A stretch of DNA of 64,000 nt, taken from contig PEAK01000005.1 of assembly GCA_002753515.1 (NCBI GenBank), positions 51,167 through 115,166 on the forward strand. Reading direction: 5' to 3'. How positions within the stretch are numbered: position 1 is the first letter of the stretch; every line of letters begins with the position of its first letter. Under the pieces are notes generated by a model. The model did no database searches and was not told the origin of the DNA. It saw only the letters and a list, made by a program, of their open reading frames with translations. The DNA is from Magnetococcales bacterium. Its GTDB lineage: Bacteria > Pseudomonadota > Magnetococcia > Magnetococcales > UBA8363. Both the position numbers and the translations under genes were made by a program. Of the stretch, positions 7,186 to 15,256 are shown piece after piece.

Positions 7186-8178
7186 ATGCGTCGCATCGGC
7201 AATCTTTTTGATGCGATCCTCTCTCCGGGCAATCTGTGGCGGGCTTGGCAGGAGTTCGCCAAAGGAAAACGCCAGCGCACCACGGTGGCTGATTTTGAAT
7301 GGCGAGCCCCACAGGAGGTTTTGTGTCTGCATCAGCAATTGATGGCGGAAAACTACCGTCCCCAGGGCTACCGCCTCAAGATGATCCACGAACCCAAACG
7401 CCGCCTGGTGGCCGCTGCCCCGATACGCGACCGCATCGTCCATCATGCCATCTATCGGATTCTGTCACCGCTTTTGGACCCAGGGTTGATTCGCGAAACC
7501 TGGGCTTGTTTGCCGGGGCGCGGCAGTCATCGGGCGCAGATTGCCTGCATGGGGGCCATGCGGGATTATCCCTGGCGGCTAGCCCTGGACATACGGCACT
7601 ACTTCCCCAGTATCGACCACGCCATTCTCCTGGAAAACGTCATGGCACGGTGTATCAAGGATCGTCGCCTGCTCGAACTGCTCAGGAAAATCTGTCAAAG
7701 TGGTGATGGACTCTATCGGCAGCCGGGAATTGGGGAATTTTTGGGATTTCCGTCTGATTTTCCTCCGGCAGGCTGTGGTTTGCCCATTGGCAATCTGACC
7801 AGTCAGTGGCAGGCCAATCATTATCTTTCCGGCCTGGATCATCATGTGAAGCGCATCGTGCAGATTCCTGCTTATCATCGCTACATGGATGACATGCTCT
7901 TTTTTGCCCACTCTAAAAGCCAGTTGCAGGAGACCCGTGTTTTGGTGGCGGAATGGCTCTGGGAGCAGCGCCGTCTGAAACTGAAGCATCCCAACGTTGC
8001 TGTTCATTCCACCAAGCAGCCTATGACTTGGTTGGGCAAACGCATTTCTACTTCTGGCATCAACCCAAGCCGTCGGCTGATCCGTAAAATGCAGTGTCGC
8101 ATGACCGAACTGATCCGCCAGGGTGATGAAGAGACCATTCGCCATGCCGTTGCCTCCTACCGTGGGGTACTGCTGTAG
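7186..8178 (+). CDS. DGR reverse transcriptase
   Basis: 330 aa. The palm carries ALDIRHYFPSIDH (135-145), LPIGNLTSQ (199-207) and the catalytic YMDD (233-236). The GNLTSQ form of motif 4 is diagnostic for DGR enzymes, as opposed to group II intron or retron enzymes. No maturase or endonuclease domain is present. It would copy TR RNA with errors at adenines and direct the cDNA into both VRs. The C-terminus stops soon after ASYRGVLL, so the thumb looks short compared with many relatives; the stop lies just before the right TGACA array. ATG start; avd and TR lie upstream on the same strand. Confidence 0.94.
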   Translation: MRRIGNLFDAILSPGNLWRAWQEFAKGKRQRTTVADFEWRAPQEVLCLHQQLMAENYRPQGYRLKMIHEPKRRLVAAAPIRDRIVHHAIYRILSPLLDPGLIRETWACLPGRGSHRAQIACMGAMRDYPWRLALDIRHYFPSIDHAILLENVMARCIKDRRLLELLRKICQSGDGLYRQPGIGEFLGFPSDFPPAGCGLPIGNLTSQWQANHYLSGLDHHVKRIVQIPAYHRYMDDMLFFAHSKSQLQETRVLVAEWLWEQRRLKLKHPNVAVHSTKQPMTWLGKRISTSGINPSRRLIRKMQCRMTELIRQGDEETIRHAVASYRGVLL

Positions 8179-8186
8179 ATAAAGAA

Positions 8187-8313
8187 TGACAAACTGTTTT
8201 TTAGAAGTGACACTTTGTCAGTTTGTCATCCTCAGAGTGACACATGGGATGACAAATTGTCATTCGTAGGGATTATTTTGTCAGTTTGTCACCTTTTGAA
8301 TGACATTTTGTCA
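8187..8313. promoter_or_regulatory. Right array of TGACA/TGTCA motifs
   Basis: Eleven pentamers in 127 bp, starting at 8187, 8208, 8216, 8224, 8238, 8250, 8259, 8279, 8287, 8301 and 8309, with repeated 8-, 14- and 20-bp steps. They resemble the left array in context (TTTGTCA, AGTGACA). The array starts right after the reverse transcriptase stop and ends at a MITE. One further TTTGTCACTTTT match lies at about 8506. Together with the left array it brackets the HTH-avd-TR-RT core. Confidence 0.6.
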
Positions 8314-8316
8314 GTT

Positions 8317-8467
8317 TAAACCGCAGCTATCTTGGAATATGCAGTTATTGTCATCCCCGCGAAAGCGGGGATCCAGAAAGTTAGAGAAAGGTGTGTAGAC
8401 TCCTTGGATCCCCGCTTTCGCGGGGATGACGCTAGAAAACTACGTGTCCCGTGTTGGTTGCGGTTTA
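8317..8467 (-). mobile_element. TA-flanked MITE copy 2
   Basis: 151 bp in the opposite orientation to copy 1: it starts TAAACCGCAGCTATCTTGG and ends TTGGTTGCGGTTTA. It has the two internal CCCCGC..GCGGGG palindromes. It lies in the 416-bp space between the reverse transcriptase and the 3' end of target 2, which otherwise holds the right TGACA array and the VR2 hairpin; no gene is seen there. Confidence 0.85.
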
Positions 8468-8543
8468 AACGGACAAAATCAGGCGGAAAACGTCAAATTT
8501 GTCACTTTTACGGACAAAAAACGGCTTTTTTCGTCATTTTGAA

Positions 8544-8568
8544 GTCCAGGGGGCTACGCCCCCTGGAC
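8544..8568 (-). other. Hairpin downstream of VR2
   Basis: On the minus strand this reads GTCCAGGGGGC, loop GTA, GCCCCCTGGAC, identical to the hairpin after VR1. It is 38 bp past the end of VR2, exactly the spacing seen at VR1. The 38-bp spacers of the two loci differ at only two positions. This conservation outside coding sequence argues that stem and spacing are functional parts of the DGR target site. Confidence 0.8.
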
Positions 8569-8594
8569 CCGACAAAGATCAAAAGCCAACCCAA

Positions 8595-11500
8595 TCAAGG
8601 ATCAACCGTGCTGGCGGGAGCGGCGACGCGAAAGCTCAGGGTGTCGAAGCGGTTGACTGCATGGCTCCTGTAGCGCAAGGCAGCGCGAAGAAACGCAGCC
8701 GGGTTGTCCCAGGACCCGCCCCTGACAGGGCGAACATTTCCATCGTCTGTGCTGACAACGGGATCTTGAGCCGGTGAACTCCCACTACGTTTTCGGTAAG
8801 CGTTTCTATCCCAATCATCCTGGCACCACTCCCAGACGTTACCTGCCAGATCGAGATGACCGAAGGGTCCACGACCAGCGGGATAGTGTCCCACCAATGA
8901 TGGTTTGCCGTTGTTCCTGCCCATGTCAAAACAGGCCAACTTTTTTGTAGGTTCTTTATCGCCCCAAGGGTAACGGAGACTCTCCTTACCCCGTGCGGCA
9001 TACTCCCTTTGCGCCTCGCTGGGTAGAAAAATTATCTGACCCGACTCCCGGGTGAGCCAGGCACAAAAAGTCATGGCATCATGCCAATCTACCCCTACTA
9101 CCGGTTGTCGGGGGTCGGCAAATCTTTGCTCGCGCCAATAGCCAGGTTCCTGGTGTTTTGCCGCTTTGAGAAAAAGAGCATACTGTTGGTTGGTCACCGG
9201 CATTTCCGCCAAATAGAAGGGCGAGAGGATGACCTGATGTTCCGGTTTCTCGTCGTCGTCTCCATTGTTGTCTCCCATGGTAAAGACTCCTCCAGGTACT
9301 GGCAACAAACGCAGACCCGGCATGGGTTCCAGAATGAGTAAGTCGATACTTTTCCGAATAATCCCTGTTGGGGTACCCACAGATTTATCACGGGGGGGCG
9401 ATTTGATTTTCAGTGAAGGGCTTTGTTTGATATCTCTTTCCCCGTTCAAGTGTTGCACAAGTTGGGTAACAACTTTTTGCAGATCGTTTGAGCGCCCATC
9501 CACCTGGATGAGGTTTTCCCATTTGACGAGCGATGCTGGATCTACCGGACTATCTGGCAACAACAGGGTGAACAACCGACAATGGTTACCTAAATACATC
9601 AATCCATCCTCGGTATCCGCCTCCGCAAGCGCATGTCCATTCCCAGCCAGAAAAAGGATAAAACGGCATTTTTGCCGAATCTCATCCAAATGTTGCAGCC
9701 AGTCATGAACAGCCCAGTCCCGTTCATTTTTCGGCCAGGGATGCCATCCCGCCCGGGTTGACAATAGAGAAGCCAGTTGATCGGCGACCGTTTCATCCAC
9801 AGGGGCATGGATCAAGAGCAGGTCGAATTTCTTTTTCGTACCCTCCGTATCCTCCCCCAGAAGACCCTTTGCCAGTCCAGAGACGTTGGGGTTGGCATGC
9901 CCTTTAAGAGTTGCCGCCGCCTGTAGCACATCGGGGTCAGTCACCCCGTTGAGCAAGCGCAATAGTGCTGTTAGTTCTCCAACCTTAGTTTTGTTATCCT
10001 TGAGTGAGGCAACAAACACGGAATAATCAGGTTGCACCGCCTCGGTCAGCATGGTCCGCATCAGTTCGTTGCGGCTTTCCTCCAGGATACCCGGTAACAA
10101 CCGCTTCATCATCGGCGCAAACAGCCTGTATCCCGGGATGGCGACCAGCAACAACAACACTTCCCGCCACCAGTTCTCATCCGCCTGCCCAGCCAGAATA
10201 TTCAACAACCCATCACCTTCCGACATGACCACATGCCGTGCCGCCAAATATTCCTGCAAACCCAGGTGCATGAAGCCGTATTGTTTCTGTGCGTATTCGA
10301 TGAAAATACCGGTATCCCGGTTGAGCCACTCCAAAATGGCAAGTCCTGTCGGGGCATCCTTCTTTCCTGCAAGTTGTTGTTCGGCAAAATTGGCAAACTC
10401 CAACTGTCTGACATTATCCCGCCGTTTTTCTTGGTGAAGTTTCCAGGCCAAAGGTTGCAGGATATCCATGGCTGCTTGCAAATCCAATAACGGCTCCACG
10501 TCTGCTTGCTCGCGACGCCACTTGTTCAGCATGATCTCCAGGCATTTTTGGTAAAATGCCGCCCGGTTTCTCGGAATCTCTCCCCCCCTGAGGACGACCA
10601 GGCACAGCAAGGTGAGCAGCAAGGGATTGCCCATCAATAGCTTGATGCGTTGGTCAGCAAAGGCTGTTTTATCCATGGTACCGAGCAATCGCAGGGAACG
10701 GTTCTTTGCCTCTGTTGCTTGCGCATCGCCCATATGTTTGCAGGCTTCGTCAAACCAGACGTGAACGAATTCCTCTACCCGTTGTCCGTCCAGGGGTTTG
10801 ACATCCAAAGGAAAAAAATTCTCTAATCGTACGTTACCTTCATACCCCGCATAACGGCAGGAGACGATAGCGTAGATGTTTCTTTCCTGAAAGCCAACCA
10901 ACTGGCCAGCGATACGTTCTGCTACCCGAGCCCGCAACTTGGAATCGGCAATTTCATCCAAACCATCAAACAGCAACAACAGATTGCCCGATTCCCAAAG
11001 ATTACGTTTGAACTCCCCTGGGAAACGCCCGCCGGATAATTCCCGCAATTCCTTGTTGATGTAATGGATTAATGGCTGATGCAAATATTCCTCGGTAAAA
11101 TGACGCAACCTTAGAAAAATCGGTTTCATGCCGTGGGGTAGAGCCAATTGTTCTGATCCTTGCTTGAGGCAAAGATGGAGGATTTTTTTCAGGGAGGTCG
11201 TTTTGCCCGCCCCCGGTTCACCAAACAACACCACGCATTGCCTGAGCTTTCCATCTTTGTCCTTGAAGATATCCTTCAATTCCACATCGCCAAAGCTTTG
11301 TTCCCTGGCTTTATCGCCCAGACTCTTTGTGAGTCTACTTTCAAGATCGACGCCGAAGGCCCGTTGCGAGATACGTAGAGGGATGAAGACCCGCTCTAAA
11401 TCCAGTGAAATATCACCCCCCTCCACCCCCAACAGCGACACCTGGCTAAATTTGGCCAATGCCCAATCTGAATAAGTGCTTTTCTTTGTGTCCTCAATAA

Positions 11501-12020
11501 TCTTTTCTTGTTTGGGTTGTGGCTTATTGGCTAGTTCGCGGATGCGATGATTTAAATTCTTGAAAATTAGCTTTTGTTCAACTTCTGACATCTGTTCCAA
11601 CGTTCGTTGCGGTGTGGCGAACCCCTGAAGGGAGGTCAGTTTTCTGGTTTCATCCGTATTGGAAAGGGTAAAAGGGAAGCGGGTCTCTTCGGCATCTGAA
11701 GGGCTAACAAAGACGAGAAGAATTGTTAGTGTCTTCTTTTCCCAAGCATCAACAAGTGGCGGCAACTCCTTTTCCCAAATAAAATCGGAGGCCAGGAAGG
11801 CTTGCGATATAAAAAGAACAGCGACATTGGCCTCACGGATAGCTTGGTTGATTTCTACTTCCCATTCGTGTCCCGTTTTGATGCCGCCGTCATGCCAAAC
11901 AGTGGCCAACCCTTCCCGTTCCAATGTCTTGGCAAAAGGAAGGAAGCCTTTCAATATCTTGGCATCGGCATGGCTGTAACTTATGAAAACTTTTGCGTTT
12001 GGCATGTCCGGGGTATCCAT
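8595..12020 (-). CDS. DGR target 2: TIR - NACHT - TIR-like - FGE/C-type-lectin variable protein
   Basis: 1141 aa. Residues ~9-105 are a TIR domain (KVFISYSHADA; WEKEL with Glu85 as likely catalytic residue, so NADase activity is possible). Residues ~255-600 are NACHT: Walker A GEPGAGKTT 267-275, Walker B LLLLFDGLDEIAD 347-359, and GFMHLGLQEYLAA near 582-594. Residues ~731-858 look like a second, degenerate TIR-like domain (FDLLLIHAPVDE). Residues ~899-1138 are an FGE-type C-type lectin fold (GGVFTMG, NVWEW, RGGSWDN) ending in VR2; FGE catalytic cysteines are missing. Expected to be a cytoplasmic NLR-like sensor with a toxic TIR output, its tip varied by the DGR. It follows glyS by 28 bp on the same strand, so some transcription from glyQS is possible. 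Confidence 0.9.
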   Translation of the reverse strand: MDTPDMPNAKVFISYSHADAKILKGFLPFAKTLEREGLATVWHDGGIKTGHEWEVEINQAIREANVAVLFISQAFLASDFIWEKELPPLVDAWEKKTLTILLVFVSPSDAEETRFPFTLSNTDETRKLTSLQGFATPQRTLEQMSEVEQKLIFKNLNHRIRELANKPQPKQEKIIEDTKKSTYSDWALAKFSQVSLLGVEGGDISLDLERVFIPLRISQRAFGVDLESRLTKSLGDKAREQSFGDVELKDIFKDKDGKLRQCVVLFGEPGAGKTTSLKKILHLCLKQGSEQLALPHGMKPIFLRLRHFTEEYLHQPLIHYINKELRELSGGRFPGEFKRNLWESGNLLLLFDGLDEIADSKLRARVAERIAGQLVGFQERNIYAIVSCRYAGYEGNVRLENFFPLDVKPLDGQRVEEFVHVWFDEACKHMGDAQATEAKNRSLRLLGTMDKTAFADQRIKLLMGNPLLLTLLCLVVLRGGEIPRNRAAFYQKCLEIMLNKWRREQADVEPLLDLQAAMDILQPLAWKLHQEKRRDNVRQLEFANFAEQQLAGKKDAPTGLAILEWLNRDTGIFIEYAQKQYGFMHLGLQEYLAARHVVMSEGDGLLNILAGQADENWWREVLLLLVAIPGYRLFAPMMKRLLPGILEESRNELMRTMLTEAVQPDYSVFVASLKDNKTKVGELTALLRLLNGVTDPDVLQAAATLKGHANPNVSGLAKGLLGEDTEGTKKKFDLLLIHAPVDETVADQLASLLSTRAGWHPWPKNERDWAVHDWLQHLDEIRQKCRFILFLAGNGHALAEADTEDGLMYLGNHCRLFTLLLPDSPVDPASLVKWENLIQVDGRSNDLQKVVTQLVQHLNGERDIKQSPSLKIKSPPRDKSVGTPTGIIRKSIDLLILEPMPGLRLLPVPGGVFTMGDNNGDDDEKPEHQVILSPFYLAEMPVTNQQYALFLKAAKHQEPGYWREQRFADPRQPVVGVDWHDAMTFCAWLTRESGQIIFLPSEAQREYAARGKESLRYPWGDKEPTKKLACFDMGRNNGKPSLVGHYPAGRGPFGHLDLAGNVWEWCQDDWDRNAYRKRSGSSPAQDPVVSTDDGNVRPVRGGSWDNPAAFLRAALRYRSHAVNRFDTLSFRVAAPASTVDP
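8607..8723 (-). repeat. DGR variable repeat VR2
   Basis: 117 bp, minus strand, aligning without gaps to TR. It differs at 16 positions: 10 of the 24 template adenines and 6 of the 93 other bases. Changed adenine positions give D1105, L1115, Y1117, S1119, V1122, F1125 and T1127 of target 2; most match the variable sites of target 1 with an offset of 115 residues. The 3' end shares the CTTTCGCGTCGC motif and AGCACG terminus with VR1. Confidence 0.93.
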
Positions 12021-12048
12021 GATAAAGATACAGGCCTTTCACTTTTGG

Positions 12049-14142
12049 TCACAAACGGCTGATATCGGCCACTTTGTAGAAGGCGCCGCGTACCCGGGCA
12101 AGTAATGCCAAACGATTCAGTCGCTTGCCCATGTCCGGGTCCATGACCATGATCTGATCAAAGAACGTGTCGATCCCTGCCCGTAAACCGGCCAGATGAC
12201 CAAGGGCGTGGGCATAGTTGCCGTGCTGAATGGCGGCATCCACCTGTTGTTCGACTTCGACCAAACGCCCGAGGAGTTCGCCTTCGGCGGGTTCGGTGAA
12301 TTGGGCAGGATCCAGGGGGTGGTGTTGCCAATTTTCCGTAGCCTTGGAAAGAATGTTGGCAATACGTTTGTTGGCCGCCACCAGTGCCCCGTAGGATTCC
12401 ATCGTTCTGAACTGGTTGAGGGCGACGATACGTTCGCGTATATCGTAACAATCATCAAGCCCCAATGTTTGCACCGCTTCGATCAGGTCGTAGTCAAAGC
12501 CGCTGGTTTTAAGGTGGTTTTGCAAGCGTCCATCAAAAAATGCCGTCAAATTGTCCACTGTCTGCTGCCGATTGTTGGTCAATACGCCTGGTGCGAAGGC
12601 ATCGTAGGCCGATTCCATCAGGGTAACCCAATGGAACCGGACACCACCATCGTCCAGCAACATGCGAATGATGCCCAAAGCGGCACGACGCAAAGCAAAG
12701 GGATCTTTGGTGCCAGTGGGGACCAGACCGATACCGAAGCATCCCGCCAGGGTATCCAGTTTGTCGGCCAGGGAAACCAGGCGGCCCTCCAGGCTTTCCG
12801 GCACGCTGTCCGCCGCACCCATGGGCCGGTAATGTTCGCGTATCGCCTGAACGATTGCCGGATCGGCCCCGGCATGCCGGGCATAATACCCGCCCATGAT
12901 CCCCTGCAATTCGGGAAATTGTCCGACCATGCCGGTGACTAGGTCGCATTTGCACAAACGTGTGGCTGTCAGTACCTGGTCGCTGTTGACGCGAGATCCT
13001 GCAATGGCTGCCAAACGTTTGACCAACTGTTCCATGCGGACCGTTTTGTCGTAGAGGGTGCCCAGTTTGGCTTGGAAAACGACATTCTTTAAAGATTCCA
13101 GTCTATTGATCAAAGGTTCCTTGCGATCTTCATCCCAATAGAAAGCGGCATCTTCCAGGCGGGCACGCAATACCCGCTCGTAGCCGCGTTTGACCAACGT
13201 GTGATCCGGGACATCGTTATTGGAGATGGCGATGAAACAGGGCATCAAGGATCCGTGGTTATCCAGGATGGGAAAATATTTTTGATGATTCTTCATGGAG
13301 GTGGTCAAGACCTCCGGGGGAATTTTGAGATAGTCGGGGGAGTAATGGCCCAACAGGGGAATCGGCCATTCGGTCAGATTGGCATTTTCCTGCAACAGCT
13401 CGTCCGGGATGACGGCTTGGCCACCCACGGTGTTGGCCAACCGTTCGATACCTTCCCGGATGATTTGTTTACGGCGCTCCATGTCGAGAATGACATGCCC
13501 CGATGCCATCGCTTGGTGATAATCGGCGATGCTCGACACACCAAAAGGACCTCGCGCCATAAAACGATGTCCCTGGGTGGACTGACCCGTATGTAGACCG
13601 TCACTGGTGGCAAAAGGCAATACACGCCCATTCATCAGGGCCAGCATCCAGTTGATGGGTCGGACGAAACGGGTTTTGCCGCTGCCCCAACGCTGGGTTT
13701 TCGGCCAGGGGAATCCTTCAAGGATGCCCTTCATGAGTTCGGGTAACAGGGATTCCGCTGTCAGCCCGGGACGGTGGATGGTATGGCACAGATACGCCCC
13801 TTTCGGTGTGTCGATGCGTTGTAACTCCCCAACCGATACGCCGCAGCTTTTGGCGAAGCCCGCAGCAGCCTTGGAAGGGTTACCCTGGGCATCGAAGGCA
13901 CGATCCACCGGTGGTCCACGCATTTCCTCCACGCGATCCGCCTGCTGTGTTGCCATGTGGGTGACCATCACGACCAAGCGCCGTGGGGTGCCATGGCTGG
14001 CAATCCGGGTTGATCCACCGACGAACAGGCCCGCTTCCGTCAACTGTTTTTCCATGGCGTCCGCAAAATAGCGGATTCCTGCCGCCAGCATGCCCGCCGG
14101 AATCTCCTCGCAACCGATTTCCCACAAAAATTCCATGACCAT
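12049..14142 (-). CDS. glyS: Glycyl-tRNA synthetase beta subunit
   Basis: 697 aa, normal length for the beta chain of the alpha2beta2 bacterial enzyme that charges tRNA-Gly. The N-terminus (FLWEIGCEEIPAGML) and the interior (KMK-like core, HD-type region and C-terminal DALR anticodon-binding region) match GlyS. It lies downstream of glyQ on the minus strand, with a MITE between the two genes (14174-14351). The first Met is followed two codons later by another (14136), either of which may be used. Confidence 0.96.
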   Translation of the reverse strand: MVMEFLWEIGCEEIPAGMLAAGIRYFADAMEKQLTEAGLFVGGSTRIASHGTPRRLVVMVTHMATQQADRVEEMRGPPVDRAFDAQGNPSKAAAGFAKSCGVSVGELQRIDTPKGAYLCHTIHRPGLTAESLLPELMKGILEGFPWPKTQRWGSGKTRFVRPINWMLALMNGRVLPFATSDGLHTGQSTQGHRFMARGPFGVSSIADYHQAMASGHVILDMERRKQIIREGIERLANTVGGQAVIPDELLQENANLTEWPIPLLGHYSPDYLKIPPEVLTTSMKNHQKYFPILDNHGSLMPCFIAISNNDVPDHTLVKRGYERVLRARLEDAAFYWDEDRKEPLINRLESLKNVVFQAKLGTLYDKTVRMEQLVKRLAAIAGSRVNSDQVLTATRLCKCDLVTGMVGQFPELQGIMGGYYARHAGADPAIVQAIREHYRPMGAADSVPESLEGRLVSLADKLDTLAGCFGIGLVPTGTKDPFALRRAALGIIRMLLDDGGVRFHWVTLMESAYDAFAPGVLTNNRQQTVDNLTAFFDGRLQNHLKTSGFDYDLIEAVQTLGLDDCYDIRERIVALNQFRTMESYGALVAANKRIANILSKATENWQHHPLDPAQFTEPAEGELLGRLVEVEQQVDAAIQHGNYAHALGHLAGLRAGIDTFFDQIMVMDPDMGKRLNRLALLARVRGAFYKVADISRL

Positions 14143-14173
14143 TCAATCCTTTATTCTAAAAAAAGAAGGTGTC

Positions 14174-14351
14174 TAAACCGCAGCCATCTTGGAATGTGTA
14201 GTTATTGTCATCCCCGCCCCCGATTAAAGCATTCGAGGGCAGGCTTCAGCGGGGATCCAGGAAACCAACACACCATTCCCTAGCTTTCTGGATTCCCGCT
14301 TTCGCGGGAATGACGCTGAAAAACTACATATTCCGTACTGGTTGCGGTTTA
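14174..14351 (-). mobile_element. TA-flanked MITE copy 3, at the glyQ stop codon
   Basis: 178 bp, longer than the other copies because one internal arm carries about 28 extra bases (near 14218-14250). Ends are TAAACCGCAGCC and GGTTGCGGTTTA. Its right end supplies the TAA stop of glyQ (14349-14351). Removing it with one TA left would give TAG at the same codon, so the insertion does not change the protein. It fills the space between glyQ and glyS. Confidence 0.8.
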
Positions 14352-15218
14352 TTTCCGCAACAAGGGGAATCCCAGCGCCTCTCTTTGAGCCACGTAAGCC
14401 TCCGCCACCAAACGCGCCAGATTGCGGACGCGACCGATATAACCCGCCCGTTCCGTGACGCTGATGGCCCCTCGGGCATCCAACAGGTTGAAGGCGTGGG
14501 AACATTTGATCACCTGGTCATAAGCGGGCAGCGGCAGTTTTGCCTCGACCAGGGCGATGGCTTCCCGTTCGTGCATGGTAAACAATTGAAACAACATGTC
14601 GACGCGGGCCATTGTAAAATTAAAATGGGAGTATTCCACCTCATTTTGATGAAACACATCGCCATAACGAATTCGTTCGTTCCACTGCAAATCGTAGACG
14701 TTGTCACACCCTTGAATGTACATGGCCAATCGTTCCAAACCGTAGGTGATTTCCCCGGATACGGGATCGAGATCGATTCCACCCACTTGCTGGAAATATG
14801 TGAATTGCGTCACTTCCATGCCGTCGAGCCACACCTCCCAACCCAATCCCCAGGCACCCAACGTCGGGCTTTCCCAATCGTCTTCGACAAAGCGAATGTC
14901 ATGATGGCTGGGATTGATGCCAATGGCGATCAGCGAATTCAGGTAAAGATCCTGGATGTCGCTCGGTGAAGGCTTGAGAATGACCTGGAATTGATAATAA
15001 TGTTGCAGGCGGTTGGGATTTTGCCCATAACGGCCATCACTGGGTCGCCGTGAAGGCTGTACGTAAGCCGTACTCCAGGGTTCCGGTCCCAGGACTCTGA
15101 GGAAAGTACTCGGGTGAAAGGTTCCAGCTCCCACTTCCATATCCATGGGTTGCACCACGACGCACCCCTGTTGCGCCCAGTAATGTTGCAGTGCAAAAAT
15201 TAATTCCTGAAAGGTCAC
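14349..15218 (-). CDS. glyQ: Glycyl-tRNA synthetase alpha subunit
   Basis: 289 aa, typical for GlyQ, the catalytic class II chain. It opens with [17 protein letters not shown] and contains the conserved [19 protein letters not shown] segment (motif 2 region) and the [19 protein letters not shown] segment. It is the first gene of glyQ-glyS on the minus strand, divergent from waaA; the 38-bp gap between them must hold both start regions. The stop codon lies on the edge of an inserted MITE. Confidence 0.97.
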   Translation of the reverse strand: MTFQELIFALQHYWAQQGCVVVQPMDMEVGAGTFHPSTFLRVLGPEPWSTAYVQPSRRPSDGRYGQNPNRLQHYYQFQVILKPSPSDIQDLYLNSLIAIGINPSHHDIRFVEDDWESPTLGAWGLGWEVWLDGMEVTQFTYFQQVGGIDLDPVSGEITYGLERLAMYIQGCDNVYDLQWNERIRYGDVFHQNEVEYSHFNFTMARVDMLFQLFTMHEREAIALVEAKLPLPAYDQVIKCSHAFNLLDARGAISVTERAGYIGRVRNLARLVAEAYVAQREALGFPLLRK

Positions 15219-15256
15219 GATTTAAGCTCCGCTAAAAATTTTTAGGATTGTTTAAC

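Noticed and set aside
7186..8178. Group II intron or retron reverse transcriptase
   Set aside because: No maturase, endonuclease or intron/msr-msd structure; the GNLTSQ motif plus adjacent TR and VRs identify a DGR enzyme.
12158..12942. Open frames on both strands inside glyS
   Set aside because: Alternative-frame shadows of glyS, which is full length with family motifs.
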